64,000 bases of DNA from Saccharum officinarum (GCA_020631735.1 CM036160.1:113814680-113878679); one strand, 5' to 3'. Counted from the stretch's first letter, positions 21,585 through 34,258 are shown. Translations and numbers: made by a program. Notes: generated by a model from the letters alone, not told the origin.

Positions 21585-24500
21585 ATGGCGGCCTCCTCCT
21601 CCCGCGGCGCCCCCGCCGCCGCCGCCGCCGCCGACGACGACAACGAGTCGTACCTCCTGGGCTTCCTCGTCTCCAGGATCGTCGGCATGCGCTACTACCA
21701 CGGCAAGATCTCCGGCCGCGAGGCCGTCGGCCTGGTCCGCCAGCCGCTCAACCCGTACGACAGCAACGCCATCGCCGTCTTCAACGCCCGCAACGAGCAG
21801 GTCGGCCACCTCCCGGGCGCACTCGCGAAGGTGCTTGCCCCGCTCCTCGACTCCCACCTCATCGCCGTGGCGCAGGGCATCGTGCCCCGGTCGGGCTCCA
21901 AGATCAACCCCAACGCCTACAACCTCCCCTGCCAGGTCCACCTCTTCGCGCGCCCCGCCGCCGCCGCCGTCGTCGAGGCCGCTCTCCACGAGGCCGGCCT
22001 CGACCTCATCCACGCCGACCACCCCGAGTTCGCCCTCTCCCAGGCTGCCGTGGTCATGGAGCGGACCAAGAAAGGCGACCGGGACGTCGATAAGCTCTTC
22101 TCGCTTGTGGGGAAGAAGGAAGGTAAGAACCAGATTCAGCCCATGGACCCGCCGGGGGATGTCGTGCTGTCCGAGCTCTTCGACCACCAGAAGGAGGCGC
22201 TGGGGTGGATGGTGCACCGGGAGGAGTCCGCCGACCTGCCGCCCTTCTGGCAAGAATGTGAAGATGGGGGATTCGAGAACGTGCTTACCAATCAGAAGAC
22301 GGAGAATCGGCCGCCGCCGCTGAAGGGCGGGATTTTCGCTGATGATATGGGGCTAGGGAAGACGCTTACGCTCCTGTCATTGATTGGGAGGACTAAAGCT
22401 CGCAATGTGGGTGTGAAGAAGGCTAGAGGGGGCAAGCGGAGGAAGATCGAGGATGCAGGGGAGGGATCGCGGAGTACGCTTGTTGTATGTCCACCGTCAG
22501 TGTTCTCATCTTGGGTGACACAGCTGGAGGAGCACATAAAAGCAGGCAGCCTGAAAGTTTACATGTACCATGGCGAACGGACAAGAGATAAGAAGGAGCT
22601 GTTGAAGTATGATCTCGTTCTTACCACCTACAGCATCCTGGGGACAGAATTTGGGCAGGACTCACCGGTGAAGGAAGTCGAGTGGTTTCGTGTGATTCTA
22701 GATGAAGCGCATGTGATCAAGAACTCTGCAGCACGCCAGACGAAGGCGGTCATTGCTTTGAATGCAGAGAGGCGGTGGGTCGTCACTGGGACACCCATTC
22801 AGAACAGCTCGTTTGATTTATACCCCCTCATGGCATTTTTGAGATTCCAACCTTTCTCAATCAAGAGCTACTGGCAGAACTTGATCCAGCGACCCTTAGA
22901 GAAAGGGAATAAGACTGGTTTGTCACGGTTGCAAGTAAGACATTGAATTTTCCTTTCTTCCTAATTCTCACTGTATTGGCCATCTTTATCGTTGCACAAC
23001 TGTAAAGATCTAGGGACTAGAAATTATGGGTAGCTGCATCAAACGTTCTTGAATGGTAAAAGCCTAAAAGGCGCTAACTGCAAACCTGATAGTACAGTTA
23101 TCTACTTATCTGTGTAACTCATTCTATTTTAGTGGTAGGAAGTCATACAGTCTGTGTATGCTGTTGTGCTGTGTGGTGTATGCTTTGAACTCAAATATTA
23201 CTTGGCAGCTGCCATCACAACAATTTGCTTGCACATATATAATCAGCATTATATTATTTATATCTAATTCCAACATGGTACAACATGCAGTAAAAAAGAA
23301 CATGACACACTGGTGTGCTTTAATTTGTAAATTTGGTGTTTGCAACAATGCACGTTCAAAGTGATCTAAAAAAATTGCTTATTTTTCACTCACAAATTTT
23401 GAATTTCTTTTGTCTGCATATTCCAGAACCTCCTAGGCGCTATTTCACTGCGCAGAATCAAAGAGATAGACATTGGAACCAAGAGCATGGTTCACCTTCC
23501 CTCCAAAACTGTTTTGGCATGTCATATTGATCTTTCTGCAGAGGAGCGTGAATACTATGATCAGATGGAACAGGAAGGGAAAAACAAAATGCAGGAATTT
23601 GGTGACAGGGATTCGATTTTGAGTAATTACTCAACTGTGCTTTATTTCATTCTGAGGCTCCGCCAGCTCTGTGATGATGTTGCATTGTGTCCTTTAGACA
23701 TGAAAGCATGGTTTCCTGCAAACTCTATCGAAGGTATGCCTTTTTTTCCTTTTATTTTAACTCTGACTTTTTGTAACCAAGGTATTGTATGGCCATAGCA
23801 AGCTTTTCATTCGCCCAACTTGGTAGTTGAGATGTGCTAACTCAAAATGGATGGACTTCTTATTTAAAAAATATAATATGTCAGGCATTGCGAATAGTAT
23901 TATGTTATTTTCATCTGCCTAATTTAATGAAGTATTATGTATCTTATTTTATTTACAGAGAAATGGCAAGTAGTAATTGTTTTTTAGTTTACCCATTCAA
24001 TCTTAACAAATGATACTCTAATTGGTTTTATGCTTAATTTGATTAAACTTATATCTCTTTTGGAGTGGATGTTTAGCATGTATTAAGTGTCAGGGAATTA
24101 TATTAGAGAAAGAAATAAACTCATTTTATTCACCAACACTGGTCATATGCAATATCCTGTCATTCTTCAAAGAGGCCTTAGATCTTTGCATGTGCCTTCA
24201 AATTGTTTTCTACAAGAGTTCAATACTGTCCGATTACTCTTGTTCTATGACACCACATTGCCAAGAAATGTCATTATGCTATCAGCTCAACCAAGTTAGA
24301 TAGCAGCTCTGCTTTTTTGGGAAAAAAGTGTTGGTACCAGCACACACAACACCAAGGTGATCAACCAGCTCACCTTCCCTTTCCTCCTCTGAACCAAGGA
24401 AGAAGAACTTGAGCTCAGAAAAACACACGCACACACTCACTGCACTGTCTTCAGTGTTGGCTGAAGACTGAACCCAGAATGTGGTGGCAAGAGCTACCTT

Positions 24501-27500
24501 TTCCATTGCATTGCTTCTTAATTTATACAAGCTAGCAACCAACTACAAGGTACAAGATGACATGGCTGAGTACAGCCCCCCATCACCCTAGTACTAAGCT
24601 TAGATCAGCCAAGACATGGCTGATGTACTTCTACCTACTCCTAGAATGGCCTATTGCCATGCTTTGCTGCAGCTCAGGACATGGACAGCATGAGCTGACC
24701 TTCTACCTGCCCTTGCCTGCTTTAGAGAGAGAGAGAGAATTGGGATTGCAGCAGATTATGTCTTACAATCTTCCCCTAATCCTGCTGCTAGCCCTTGACC
24801 TCCACCATGCCGATCATGCCTCTGAGCTCCAAGAACCTGAGGCGCCCGAGCGACTTGGTGAGAATGTCAGCAAGTTGCCGGCCGGTCTCGACGAACTCGA
24901 TGACGAGGTGTCCTCCATCGACGCATTCCCGAAGAAAATGGAACTTGATGTCGATGTGCTTGCTCCTGTTGTGGAGGACAGGGTTCTTCGCCAGCGCAAT
25001 GGCTGGCTTGTTGTCCACCTTCAGCGCCGGCGGCCGAGCCTCAACACCAGTGAGCTCGGTCAGCAACCGGCGCAGCCAGACCACCTGGCATGCCGCAGTG
25101 GCCGCCGCGACGTACTCCGCCTCGCACTTTGAGAGCGCCACCATCTTCTGCTTCAGTGACTGCCAGGCGATTGGCGCCGCGCCGAGGAAGACGAGCACGC
25201 CGGAGGTGCTCCGCCGTCCATCCACGTCGCCCGCCATGTCCGCGTCGCTGAAAGCCGTGAGCCTTGGCTCACCATCCTTGGCCTTGGGTGGTGCCTCACT
25301 GAAAAACGTGAGCTGTTGCCCGCCGCCCTTGGGGAAGACGACCGCCTGGTCCAGCGATCCCTTGATGTAGCGGAGCAGCCGTTTCACCGCCACCCAATGG
25401 TCCTCCCGCGGATCCTCCATGAACCGGCTCACATAGCCCACGGCGAAGGCGATGTCCGGCCGCGTGTGCGTGAGCCAGCGCAGTCCGCCGACGATGCTCC
25501 GGTAGCGCGCCCGTCCACTTTTGCCGCCGTGCTCTGCATGGAGAGCTTTATCCGCTCCTCCATCGGGGTCGCCATCGGCTTGCACTCCGCCATGCCGGCC
25601 CGCTCCAGCAGCCTCAGTGCGTAGGCGCGCTACCCCAGCGTGACACTGTCCTTCCCCTGTTTCACCTCGATGCCGAGGTAGTACGTGAGCGTGCCCAAAT
25701 CGCTCATTTTGAATCGGGCCGCCATCTCCTCCTTGAAGGCAATGATGTCGCACTCCCGCGCCTCGGTGGCAATCAAGTCGTCGACGTACACGCCGACGAT
25801 GAGCTCCTCCTTCCCCCGTCATCGCGTGTACAACGCGTGCTCCGTGGCGCAGCGCGCGAAACCTAGCTCCGCCATGGTGGCGTCAAGCTTCGCATTCCAC
25901 GCGCGTGGAGCCTGGCGCAGCCCGTAAAGGGCCTTCCTGAGCTGGAGCACCTTGTGCTCTGCTCCCTTGACGACGAAGCCCGACGCCTGCTTGACGAAGA
26001 CGGTCTCCGCCAGCTCCCCGTTCAGAAATGCCGACTTGACGTCGAGGTGATGGACTTGCCAGTCCTTGGCCGCCGCTAGTGCCAGCAACAGCCACACGGA
26101 CTCCATGCGTGCGACCGGGGCAAACACCTCCTCGAAGTCAATACCCTCGCGCTGCACAAAGTCGCGGGCGATGAGCCGCGCCTTGTGCTTCACCAAGGCG
26201 CCGTGCTCGTCCTTCTTCACCTTGTAGATCCACTTGAGTCCGATCGGCCGGCATCCTGTCGGTGGATCGACCAAGTCCCAGGTCCTGTTGGCCTCAATCG
26301 AGTGCATCTCCTCGAGCATGGCTCTTCTCCAGTTCGTGTCGCGCTCCGCAACCGCAAACGTAGCCGGCTCCTCCGCGCTCATCAGCAGCAGCTCCGGGTC
26401 ATCACCAAGCAGCCGTGCCGCCAGCCACGGCGCCTCAGCTTCGCCGATGACGTTGTCCGCCCGGCGGAATCGCACCTCTTCACCCTCATGGAAAGCATCG
26501 ACGAAGTCTGAGAGATCCGGCGGCGGAGACATGAACTCGACTCCTGTCACCGGGGTTGTCCCCTGTTCTGGTGGAGCAGGGGAGTGTGGCGGAACAGAGG
26601 AGTCCACAGCGGCTGGGCTTGGCGGTTCCTCCACCTCTGCAGCCGCGGGCTCCAACGCTTGTCCTGACGCTTCTCCTTTGCTTGCCGTAGCCCTCCTGCC
26701 TCTGGCTGCACACGAACCTCGCCGTCGCCATGGATGACCAGCCGCTCGACGACGAAGGAGTCGCCGATGCCGCTCACGCCCTCTGCTTCCCCCTCCGCCG
26801 GCTTGTCCCAACTCCACGCCACCGCCTCGTCGAAGACGACGTCCCGGGACACCAACACCTTTTCATCGACCGGGTCATAGAGCCGGTAGGCCTGGGACCC
26901 TTCCTCGTAGCCGAGGAACACCTTCTTGGTGCTCCTATCCTCCAGCTTGCCGAGGCCCGGCTTGGTGGCCTTCACATGGCCGATGCAGCCAAAGGTGCGC
27001 ATGAACGCGACATTGGGCTTGCGCCCATGCCATGCTTCGAACGATGTCATCCCCTTCAAGGCTTTGGTGGGCGAGCGGTTCAGGATGAACACCGTCGTGC
27101 TCACTGCTTCGCCCCAGAACTTCGCTGGTATTTCCTTCGCCTTCATCATCGAGCGTGCCATGCCGACGATGGTTTGATTTCGGCGCTCCACCACACCGTT
27201 CTGCTGTGGTGAGTAGGGCGCCGTGAGGTGGCGGCCGACCCCCTCATCCACACAGTAGGTGGCGAATTCCACCGCCGTGAATTCGCCGCCGCGATCCGTC
27301 CAGAGCACTCGCAGCTTCTTCCCGAACTCCACCTCCGCGCGTGCCTTGAAGCCCTTGATGACGTCCGCTGCGTCGCTCTTGCTCGTCAGGAGCTGCGGCC
27401 ACATGTAGCGGCTGCAGTCGTCCACGAGCCTGAGGAAATACCTCCGGCCGGCGTGATTGGCCCGCAAAGGTCCCCATGGACCAGCTCGAGCGGATCCGTC

Positions 27501-30500
27501 GCTCGATACCTTGTCGCCTTGGGGAACGGTAGCCACCTTTGCTTCCCTGCCAGGCAGCTGTCGCAGAGCTCGCCAGCGTGTTTGATCTGCGGCAGCCCAG
27601 TCACCATCTTCCCAAGCCGCCCGAGCGCGTCGAAACTCAGGTGGCCGAATCGACCGTGCCACAACCACGGCTCCTCTGAGCACGACGCCGCGAGGCACAC
27701 CGGCTGTTCCACCTTCAAATCCAGCAGGTAGAGACGGTTATGGGAGCGCGTTACCTTCGCGAGAAGACGCCGCTCCCTGTCTCGGATCCGCAGCACGCCG
27801 TCGTGGATCAGCACCTCCGAGCCGCGCTCATCCAGCTGCCCCAAGCTCACGATGCTCGAGCGTAACTGCGGGATGTAATACACACCCGTCAGCGCGCGGT
27901 GCTCGCCATTCCGGCACCAGAAGACGACGGTGCCCTGGCCGCGGATGATGACCCGCGAGCCGTCACCGAACTTGACCGACCCGGTCTTGTTCTCATCGAG
28001 GTCGGAGAAAACGACCCTGCAACCAGTCATGTGGTTGCTTGCCTCGAAGTCGAGGTACCACCTCTGCTCGAGCTCATCGCTGACTGCGCCCAGGTGGACT
28101 TGCGTGCGCGGCTCGACAAGGTCGACGGCCTGCGGCGCAATCCTCTGCTCCGCCATCCTGCAGCGCGCAATACTCCCCCATTAGGAGCGCGTGCTCGTCG
28201 TCGCTGTCCTCCCGAGCCAGGTGCGCCTCTTCCTTCTCCGGCTTCTTGTCCGGGCACTCCCGCGCCCAGTGCCCCACCTTCCCACAGCGCCGGCAGGCGT
28301 TGGGGTTGGTGTGCTTCTTCTTCTTCTTGTCCGCCAGCGCTTTGTCGCGCCGTTTGTCGCCATCGCCGCCGCGGCTAAAGCCTTCCCTGGTCCGGCGCTT
28401 CTCCTTCATGCGTGCAGTCCACTCCTCCTCAGTCAGCAATAGCTGGCCCTTGGCCTTCTCCGGCGGCGCCGGCACGCGGTCCTCTACCGTCCGCAGCCGT
28501 CCTGTCACGTCCTCCAACGTGAGTGTGGACAAGTCCAGCATGGTCTCTATTGAGAGAGCCAGCTGGGCGTACTTGGGCGGCACGACTTGAAGGAGCTTGG
28601 CGACGACGTCTTCATCATCGATCGGCTTGCCGAAGGTGGCCAATTGACTGGCCAACGACTGCAATCGAAGGGCGAAATCTTCCACCGACTCGCTGGAGCG
28701 AAACCGGAGGTTGTCGAATTCCCGGCGCAACTGTTGCGCCTTCGCCTTCTTTGCCCGCTCCGAGCCGACACGGAACGAGGCGAGCATCTCCCACGCCTCC
28801 TTCGCCGTGTTCTTTGCGCCAATCGCCTCGTGGAACTCCGTCGGCGTGGCCGCAAGCAGCGCCTCCATGGCACCCACCTCCGCGTCCTCGTCGGCGTTGC
28901 CGGTCTCCACAGCCACCCAGAACTTGCGGGCACGGAGCTTCCACTTCATGTGAACCGCCCACTCGCCGTAGTTGGTGCGGGTGACCATCGGCCATGACGC
29001 GCTGCCCACCTCCCGCACCGTGCGCACCTCCACCCTGGGCTGAGACGCCGAAATCTCCTTTTCCCCGGAGACCCCGGTCTCCTTGCCGCCCTAGGCCGCC
29101 ACGGCGTTGTCTGCCATTGCCGGCGGTCAAGCGCAGCAACAGCACACCCACTCAGAGGCACCGATACCAGCTGTTGGTCCTAGCACACACAACACCAAGG
29201 TGATCAACCAGCTCACCTTCCCTTTCCTCCTCTGTACCAAGGAAGAAGAACTTGAGCTCAGAAAAACACACGCACACACTCACTGCACTGTCTTCAGTGT
29301 TGGCTGAAGACTGAACTCAGAATGTGGTGGCAAGAGCTACCTTTTCCATTGCATTGCTTCTTAATTTATACAAGCTAGCAACCAACTACAAGGTACAAGA
29401 TGGCATGGCTGATTACAGCCCCCCATCACCCTAGTACTAAGCTTAGATCAGCCAAGACATGGCTGATGTACTTCTACCTACTCCTAGAATGGCCTATTGC
29501 CATGCTTTGCTGCAGCTCAGGACATGGACAGCAGGAGCTGACCTTCTACCTGCCCTTGACTGCTTTAGAGAGAGAGAGAATTGGGATTGCAGCAGATTAT
29601 GTCTTACAAAAAGGACCTTTCATGTTGTAAGGACATAATCAGTAATAAGTTTCATTCCTTTATTCCTTATACAAAAAATTCATTATGTATTATCAGGCCT
29701 AGTAATTGTTAACTAAAATGTTAGTGTACATTTAATCATAGTAGAATACTCCCTCCTACCACAAATTTAAATCATTTCGGACAAACAGTTTCTATAGAAA
29801 TATGGTCTACAATGTGTATTTTTCATGATTAATCTGGTAACATCAATCTTATGTTGTCAACCAATCCGACTCTTTATGTATTGATAGTCAAAATTATAAA
29901 ATTTGACCATTAAGAATCCTAAAACTCCTTATATACAATAGGCCGGAATATGAAACATTTCCTTTATATGGTTCATACCAGTTACTCAGTCAAATCTAGT
30001 GATTAGCTTAGGTTATCAATGCTTAATGAAATCCTAGGTTGATTAGCGAGAAGTGCTTGAATGTATAATGAGTTAATGGCTAGTCGGTTGTGTTCTTGAG
30101 ATATGAACTAAAATTCTTGAAGAAATGGGGAGAGAATAAATTTATAATTTTTAACAGGTTAGATTTTTCTTATCCTTTTGCATGATCATTACAACCTGAT
30201 GTGGTGTTCATCTTTCACTTTGATATGCCTTCATGCAGATGTGTCCAAAAATCCAGAGCTGTTGAAGAAATTGGCCTCATTGGTTGACGATGGAGATGAC
30301 TTTGACTGTCCGATTTGCCTGTGTCCACCAACTAAAACTATCATAACCAGCTGCACTCACATATACTGCCAAACCTGCATTCTGAAAATCCTCAAGAGCT
30401 CCAGTTCCCGCTGTCCAATATGCAGGCGCACCTTATCCAAAGAGGACCTCTTCCTTGCTCCAGAGGTAAAGCATCCTGATGAAGATGGATCAAGCAACCT

Positions 30501-31056
30501 TGAGCCTGACAAGCCCCTCTCCTCCAAGGTTCAAGCATTGCTGAAGCTGCTGAAGGCTTCACAGGACGAAGACCCCTCGTCGAAGTCTGTTGTTTTCAGT
30601 CAGTTCAAGCAGATGCTGATCTTGCTGGAAGCTCCCCTCAGAAAGGCGGGCTTTAAGACACTACGTCTCGACGGTTCAATGAGCGCGAGGAAGAGGCTGC
30701 AAATCATCCAAGAATTCACTCATGGTGGCCCTGACTCCCCAACTGTGCTACTGGCCAGCTTGAAAGCCGCGGGAGCCGGCGTGAACCTCACAGCTGCCTC
30801 GACGGTGTACCTGTTCGACCCCTGGTGGAACCCTGGGGTAGAGGAGCAAGCCATGGACAGAGTGCACCGGATCGGACAGAAGAAAGAAGTGAAGGTGATA
30901 AGGCTTATCGTGAAGGACAGCATTGAGGAGAGGATACTGGCCCTGCAGGAGAGGAAGAAGCGGCTGATCAGCAGCGCATTCGGGAAGAAGGGAGGCAAGG
31001 ACGACAAGGAGATGCGCGTCGAAGAACTCCGGATGATGTTGGGCCTAGATAAGTAA
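21585..31056 (+). CDS. HIRAN-SNF2-RING helicase (HLTF/RAD5-type)
   Basis: Exons 21585-22934, 23427-23733 and 30239-31056 give 824 residues with phases that close exactly. Order of domains: HIRAN about 23-125 (binds DNA 3' ends in HLTF); SNF2 ATPase with ADDMGLGKT about 252-260, DEAH about 373-376 and TGTPIQN; a C3HC4 RING from CPIC about 576 to 616; and the C-terminal helicase lobe with VFSQF, LDGSMSARKR and DRVHRIGQ. The layout matches plant SMARCA3-like 1 proteins and, by family, acts in the nucleus in fork remodelling, post-replication repair and probably E3 ubiquitin ligation of PCNA; those functions are inferred. The start sits in GCCATGG. All catalytic motifs are intact. Intron 2 is 6.5 kb because of an antisense Copia insertion. 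Confidence 0.93.
22935..23426 (+). other. intron 1 of the HIRAN-SNF2-RING gene
   Basis: 492 bp from GTAAGA to TTCCAG; AT-rich, with no element recognised. Confidence 0.85.
24329..24767 (-). repeat. 3' LTR of the intronic Copia element
   Basis: 439 bp, the 3' LTR in element orientation. Differs from its partner by about eight substitutions and a 2-bp difference in a GA run. Confidence 0.95.
24788..26817 (-). pseudogene. Copia reverse transcriptase and RNase H, frameshifted
   Basis: RT fingers and palm are recognisable (WIYKVKKDEHGALVKHKARL, FAPVARMESV, LDVKSAFLNGEL, the YVDDL active-site word near 25785). The frame changes near 25820, and the rest of RT and the RNase H domain (FSDADMAGDVDGRRSTSG, KHIDIKFHFLRE) continues in another frame to the stop near 24788, just before the purine tract. 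Confidence 0.87.
26547..28156 (-). pseudogene. Copia protease and integrase, frameshifted
   Basis: The protease block reads YLDFEASNHMTG where Copia proteases normally have Asp-Ser/Thr-Gly-Ala, so the catalytic motif is altered. The integrase zinc region (WHGRFGHLS...CDSCLAGK) follows, then a frame change near 27460, after which the catalytic core continues with GDLCGP before the break and TDRGGEF and NGVVERRN after it. A further frame change precedes the RT part near 26800. Confidence 0.85.
28150..29117 (-). pseudogene. Copia gag, with early stop
   Basis: The likely original ATG at 29117 is followed by an in-frame TAG at codon 9 (29091-29093); the next in-frame ATG is at 29033. The readable part has the gag core (NYGEWAVHMKWKLRARKFW, a UBN2-type region), a Lys/Arg-rich stretch and one intact zinc knuckle CRRCGKVGHWAREC. 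Near 28150 the frame shifts relative to pol. Confidence 0.85.
29172..29608 (-). repeat. 5' LTR of the intronic Copia element
   Basis: 437 bp. On the minus strand a TATAAATTAA word (29361-29370) is a likely TATA box that would fire antisense to the host gene. Confidence 0.95.
29614..30238 (+). other. remainder of intron 2 of the SNF2-RING gene
   Basis: AT-rich intron sequence with a Stowaway-like left end near 29744 (CTCCCTCCTACCACAAAT) but no clear right end. It ends in the acceptor CTTCATGCAG that restores phase with exon 2. Confidence 0.6.
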
Positions 31057-33251
31057 GGAAAGGTTGGCTGTTGGTGGTAGCAGTAGACTAGTAGTAGTAG
31101 CGTCAGTCAGCCTGGGCTTTCTCTTTTCTTCCTCTTCCAGCTGGCTCGCTGGCCCAATGCCGAGACATGCCTTTTGCCTTCTGTTTTTCTTTTTGCGGAG
31201 TCAGTCAGTGGTTGGGATGCGGCTGCGGTGCTACCTGTAAACCCCGGCAATTGATTGATTCATAGTGTAGTGTAGGAGAGGTTAAAAGATCCTAATCGAA
31301 CTGCATCCATCATAGCGTTTCTTCCCCCACTTTATCAGTATGTAATATGGTCTAAAGTTTAATCAATTATCAACCTCACACAAAAACCATTAGAACATTA
31401 GACCATATAATTATGCTAAAATGGTCTGATATTTAGCAACCAACTAAACTTTGGATCATGGAACCATATATGCATTATATTATTATATATATATCTCTAG
31501 TGCAACTCTCTCTCACACCTTTCTCAGAAATTGACGCTTGTGTGGACATGCCAAGGCCTATTAACTGTATTCAGGCAGAGCAGGCATTCAGTGATAATGA
31601 TATATGACGGTCGTCCAGACAGAAATGGATGCACCAAAAGCGGCGCGAACCGCCTCGCCCCTGCCGCACGCCATCTTCCAGATGTTGTCTCCCGCACTCA
31701 TCCTTATCCTCTCCTCGCTTACTCTCGCCGCCGTTCCTCTCCTCGCTTACTCCCGCAACTAGGACGGACGCCACACCCAGTTGCTGCCGCCCCACCCGCC
31801 CACCGACGCTCCCTCCCTCCCTCCCCCCTCCCGCGACTCCATTGGTACCCTACGCCCCTAGCGACACGGCTCTCGCTCCTCCCACTGGAGACGAGGACGA
31901 TGGCGGCGGGAAAAAGAGGAGAAGAGGGAATGGCATGGAGAAAAGCACTTTCCCTTTTTGTTATGGAGCGGAGCAGCCGATGGATGTTTGGGTGCTGCAG
32001 ATGCGGCCACTGTACTCGAAGCCAATGGCAGGTCCACAACGACCAGGTGCCGTAGCTATAGTTTGTATCAACTAAAAAATGTCCTGCAATAAGGAAGGGT
32101 CAATTTTCAGTATGAACTTAATCAGCCAATGTAACAAATATTTTGGAATTGGGATCTGTAAATAAGCAGCAATATCAGATTCAAATGTAATGACATGCTG
32201 TGATTAAAATTGTGTTATATAAAAACAGGAAAGAGAATGGTGCATACAAATAGCTTGCCTCTGCATGTCTAGAGTTGTAAGCAAGGGATGTGAGGAGCAT
32301 ATAAACACTATCCGTCTTCTCCAATCAAATTTGTATGCATACAAAGAGTTACAGTACGAAAAGTAACATGTCTAAAATAAAACCAAGAGACAATCTATTG
32401 TAACAAAGACTGTACTCTCAACCCAACCCTATTTTTGCAGTGGTTTCTTTTTTTGTCCTCTCTTCCATCTTCAATGAATGAAATGGTCAGCAAAAAAAAA
32501 TGTATATAGACCATCGAAGCATAGGTTCTTTTTGAATATATATAAGTGATCTATTATATTCACTCAAAATGAAATTATACTAAAACAAATCAACGACACT
32601 AATTAGTAGCTATTGTAAAAACCGAGAATACCCAATTTTCTCCTCGATAGCTTTTTTTGTGACTTGCTTGCTTATATTAAGCTCAGCCAGCCGAAGCCTC
32701 AAACGTTACAATGGCTTTGTTCACTTTGCTGAAAAGTCATTGCTGAAAGTACTGTTCGCCAATTTGTTGTGAGAGAAAAACACCGTTCATTCGCTGAAAT
32801 AGTACGGTCACCGACACATGCTGGAGTTACATGCCACCTCTCCAGTCGATGTGTATCAGAGACCTGTTTGGCTCATACATGGGCTACTTTATTACACACT
32901 CTATTAACAAAAGAGAAAGAGAAATCAAGTAAGCCTTGGCTAAGCTGCACAATCTCCGCCAGAACATGGCTAACGATAGAATACTGTGATTCCCTTCTCT
33001 TCCGGAGCTGGACTACCTCCAGGCAATCGGTCTCCAGGTGTACTCGTGGATAGCCAGCTTATACTGCCATCTTGACGCCATCACGACACGCCATAGCTTC
33101 CATAGTACATGCATCAAAGACCTGCTCATACCAGGTGGCCTGTGCCTCCTTGAAAGCTCCAGTGTGGTCTCGGAGGGCCCTTGCCTACCCGCGACGCAGA
33201 GCGAATGCCCCATCGTACCCGCTGGCCCGCCGCCACAGCTTTGGATGGTAT
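31057..33251. other. 3' flank of the SNF2-RING gene and spacer
   Basis: The first few hundred bases are the likely 3' UTR. Beyond about 31600 is a GC-rich patch (31620-31930) with a 44-codon frame from 31626 that has one hydrophobic stretch but no support. One short MITE-like copy lies at 32713-32812. Nothing else recognised. Confidence 0.45.
32713..32812. mobile_element. short MITE fragment (GAGAGAAAAA core)
   Basis: Begins GGCTTTGTTCACTTTGCTG and contains TTGTTGTGAGAGAAAAACAC; the right end is eroded. Same family as 33387-33517. Confidence 0.55.
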
Positions 33252-33817
33252 GTTTGCTCGTCATGGTTTGTCTATGTCTAGAGTGCATGGGCAAGGGTAC
33301 GATGGAGCATCTAATATGAGAGGAGAATTTTATGGGCTGTAAAGACGGAAACTGGACGACAATTGCTATGCCTTTTATATACATTGAGTCTGTTCGCTTC
33401 GCTGAAAAGCCATGACTGAAAGTATTGTTCCCTGATTTGTTGTGAGAGAAAAACACTGTTCCGGCTGAAAAAAAAAACAAGATGAAAAGTACGGATTATA
33501 AAACAAGCGAACAGGGCCATTGCTTTGCACATCAATTGCAATTATTGGTTGTCATCACAAGATGGGGTTCTTATCACAAAACCTTGTGTCGCCTTTTCCA
33601 TATGTGGGATTCAGTTTTAAGGGTGTTAGAAAATGTTGCTGAAGACGGTGTTGGAGATAAGAGAACAACAGCTTCAGGCTTGCTGTTACAAATAAAGAAT
33701 TTTGAGTTTGTGTTTATATTGCATCTTAAGATCAGATTATTGGGCATAACAAATGATTTATCACAATGCTTGCAAAGAAAAGATCATAATATTGTTCGGG
33801 CTGTTGGTCAGATGTGA
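33252..33817 (+). pseudogene. hAT-like transposase relic (ZMYM1/DUF4371 type)
   Basis: Two pieces of one family are visible: 33252-33386 encodes VHGQGYDGASNMRGEFYG, and 33519-33817 encodes HCFAHQLQL followed by ITRWGSYHKTL, a jump that drops the middle of the domain. These words are typical of plant TTF-type zinc-finger hAT-like proteins. A TAA at 33340 and the MITE at 33387-33517 break the frame, and the internal deletion removes catalytic sequence. It is a fragment, not a gene; no element ends were found. Confidence 0.75.
33387..33517. mobile_element. short MITE inside the hAT relic
   Basis: 131 bp with CTGTTCGCTTCGCTG at the left and AAGCGAACAGGGC at the right and the core TTGTTGTGAGAGAAAAACAC. 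CATTG is present on both sides (33382-33386 and 33518-33522). The coding sense of the relic is continuous across the insertion. Confidence 0.75.
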
Positions 33818-34258
33818 GAGTTGATCCTTCTTTTGCAAATTGTACTGATCTTGGTGAACTTACTATAAAGATGGTTCAACACAACCTTTGCATTAGTTTA
33901 TTGCCTCATTGAGTTGGCCCTAATTTTGCCAGTTATCTTTAATGTGCAGTTCCCAACCAAACTGTACCCTTGTAAGATTATCCATCTGTTCCTTTTATTG
34001 CCTCCAATTTAGGTTTGTGTTATATATAAAAGACAGAGGCCTTTAATGCAAGTGCAAAAGTTGATCATTCAGTGCAAATAGTGCGAGGCAGACTCATTGT
34101 TGTTTCATAGATGTGCCTTATGCCTCCATGCCTTTAGTTTTCCTTGATAATATAGGTCTAGGATTTGTTTGTGACTGGTCCGGTTAAACTTGTCTCCAAA
34201 AATTTGCTATAAAAATTCGGCTGTTGCTGATACATTTTGAGGGGTTTTGTTGCTGCAG

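Larger units (their letters stand above)
24329..29608 (-). mobile_element. Ty1-copia LTR retrotransposon in an intron
   Basis: 5,280 bp with two LTRs (24329-24767 and 29172-29608) bounded by TG/CA in element sense and flanked by a perfect 5-bp target duplication AAAAG (24324-24328 and 29609-29613). It lies antisense to the host gene. A primer site complementary to initiator tRNA-Met (TGGTATCGGTGCC on the minus strand, 29157-29169) adjoins the 5' LTR, and a purine tract (AGGGGAAGAT on the minus strand) adjoins the 3' LTR. The coding order gag-protease-integrase-RT-RNase H is that of Copia. Stops and frameshifts make it non-autonomous. I count eight substitutions and one 2-bp indel between the LTRs, so the insertion is recent. 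Confidence 0.95.

Noticed and set aside
24329..24767. A solo LTR in the intron
   Set aside because: A second LTR, primer site, purine tract and matching 5-bp target copies show a complete element.
31626..31760. 44-codon frame with a hydrophobic stretch
   Set aside because: No homology, no splice or promoter support; a chance frame is as likely.
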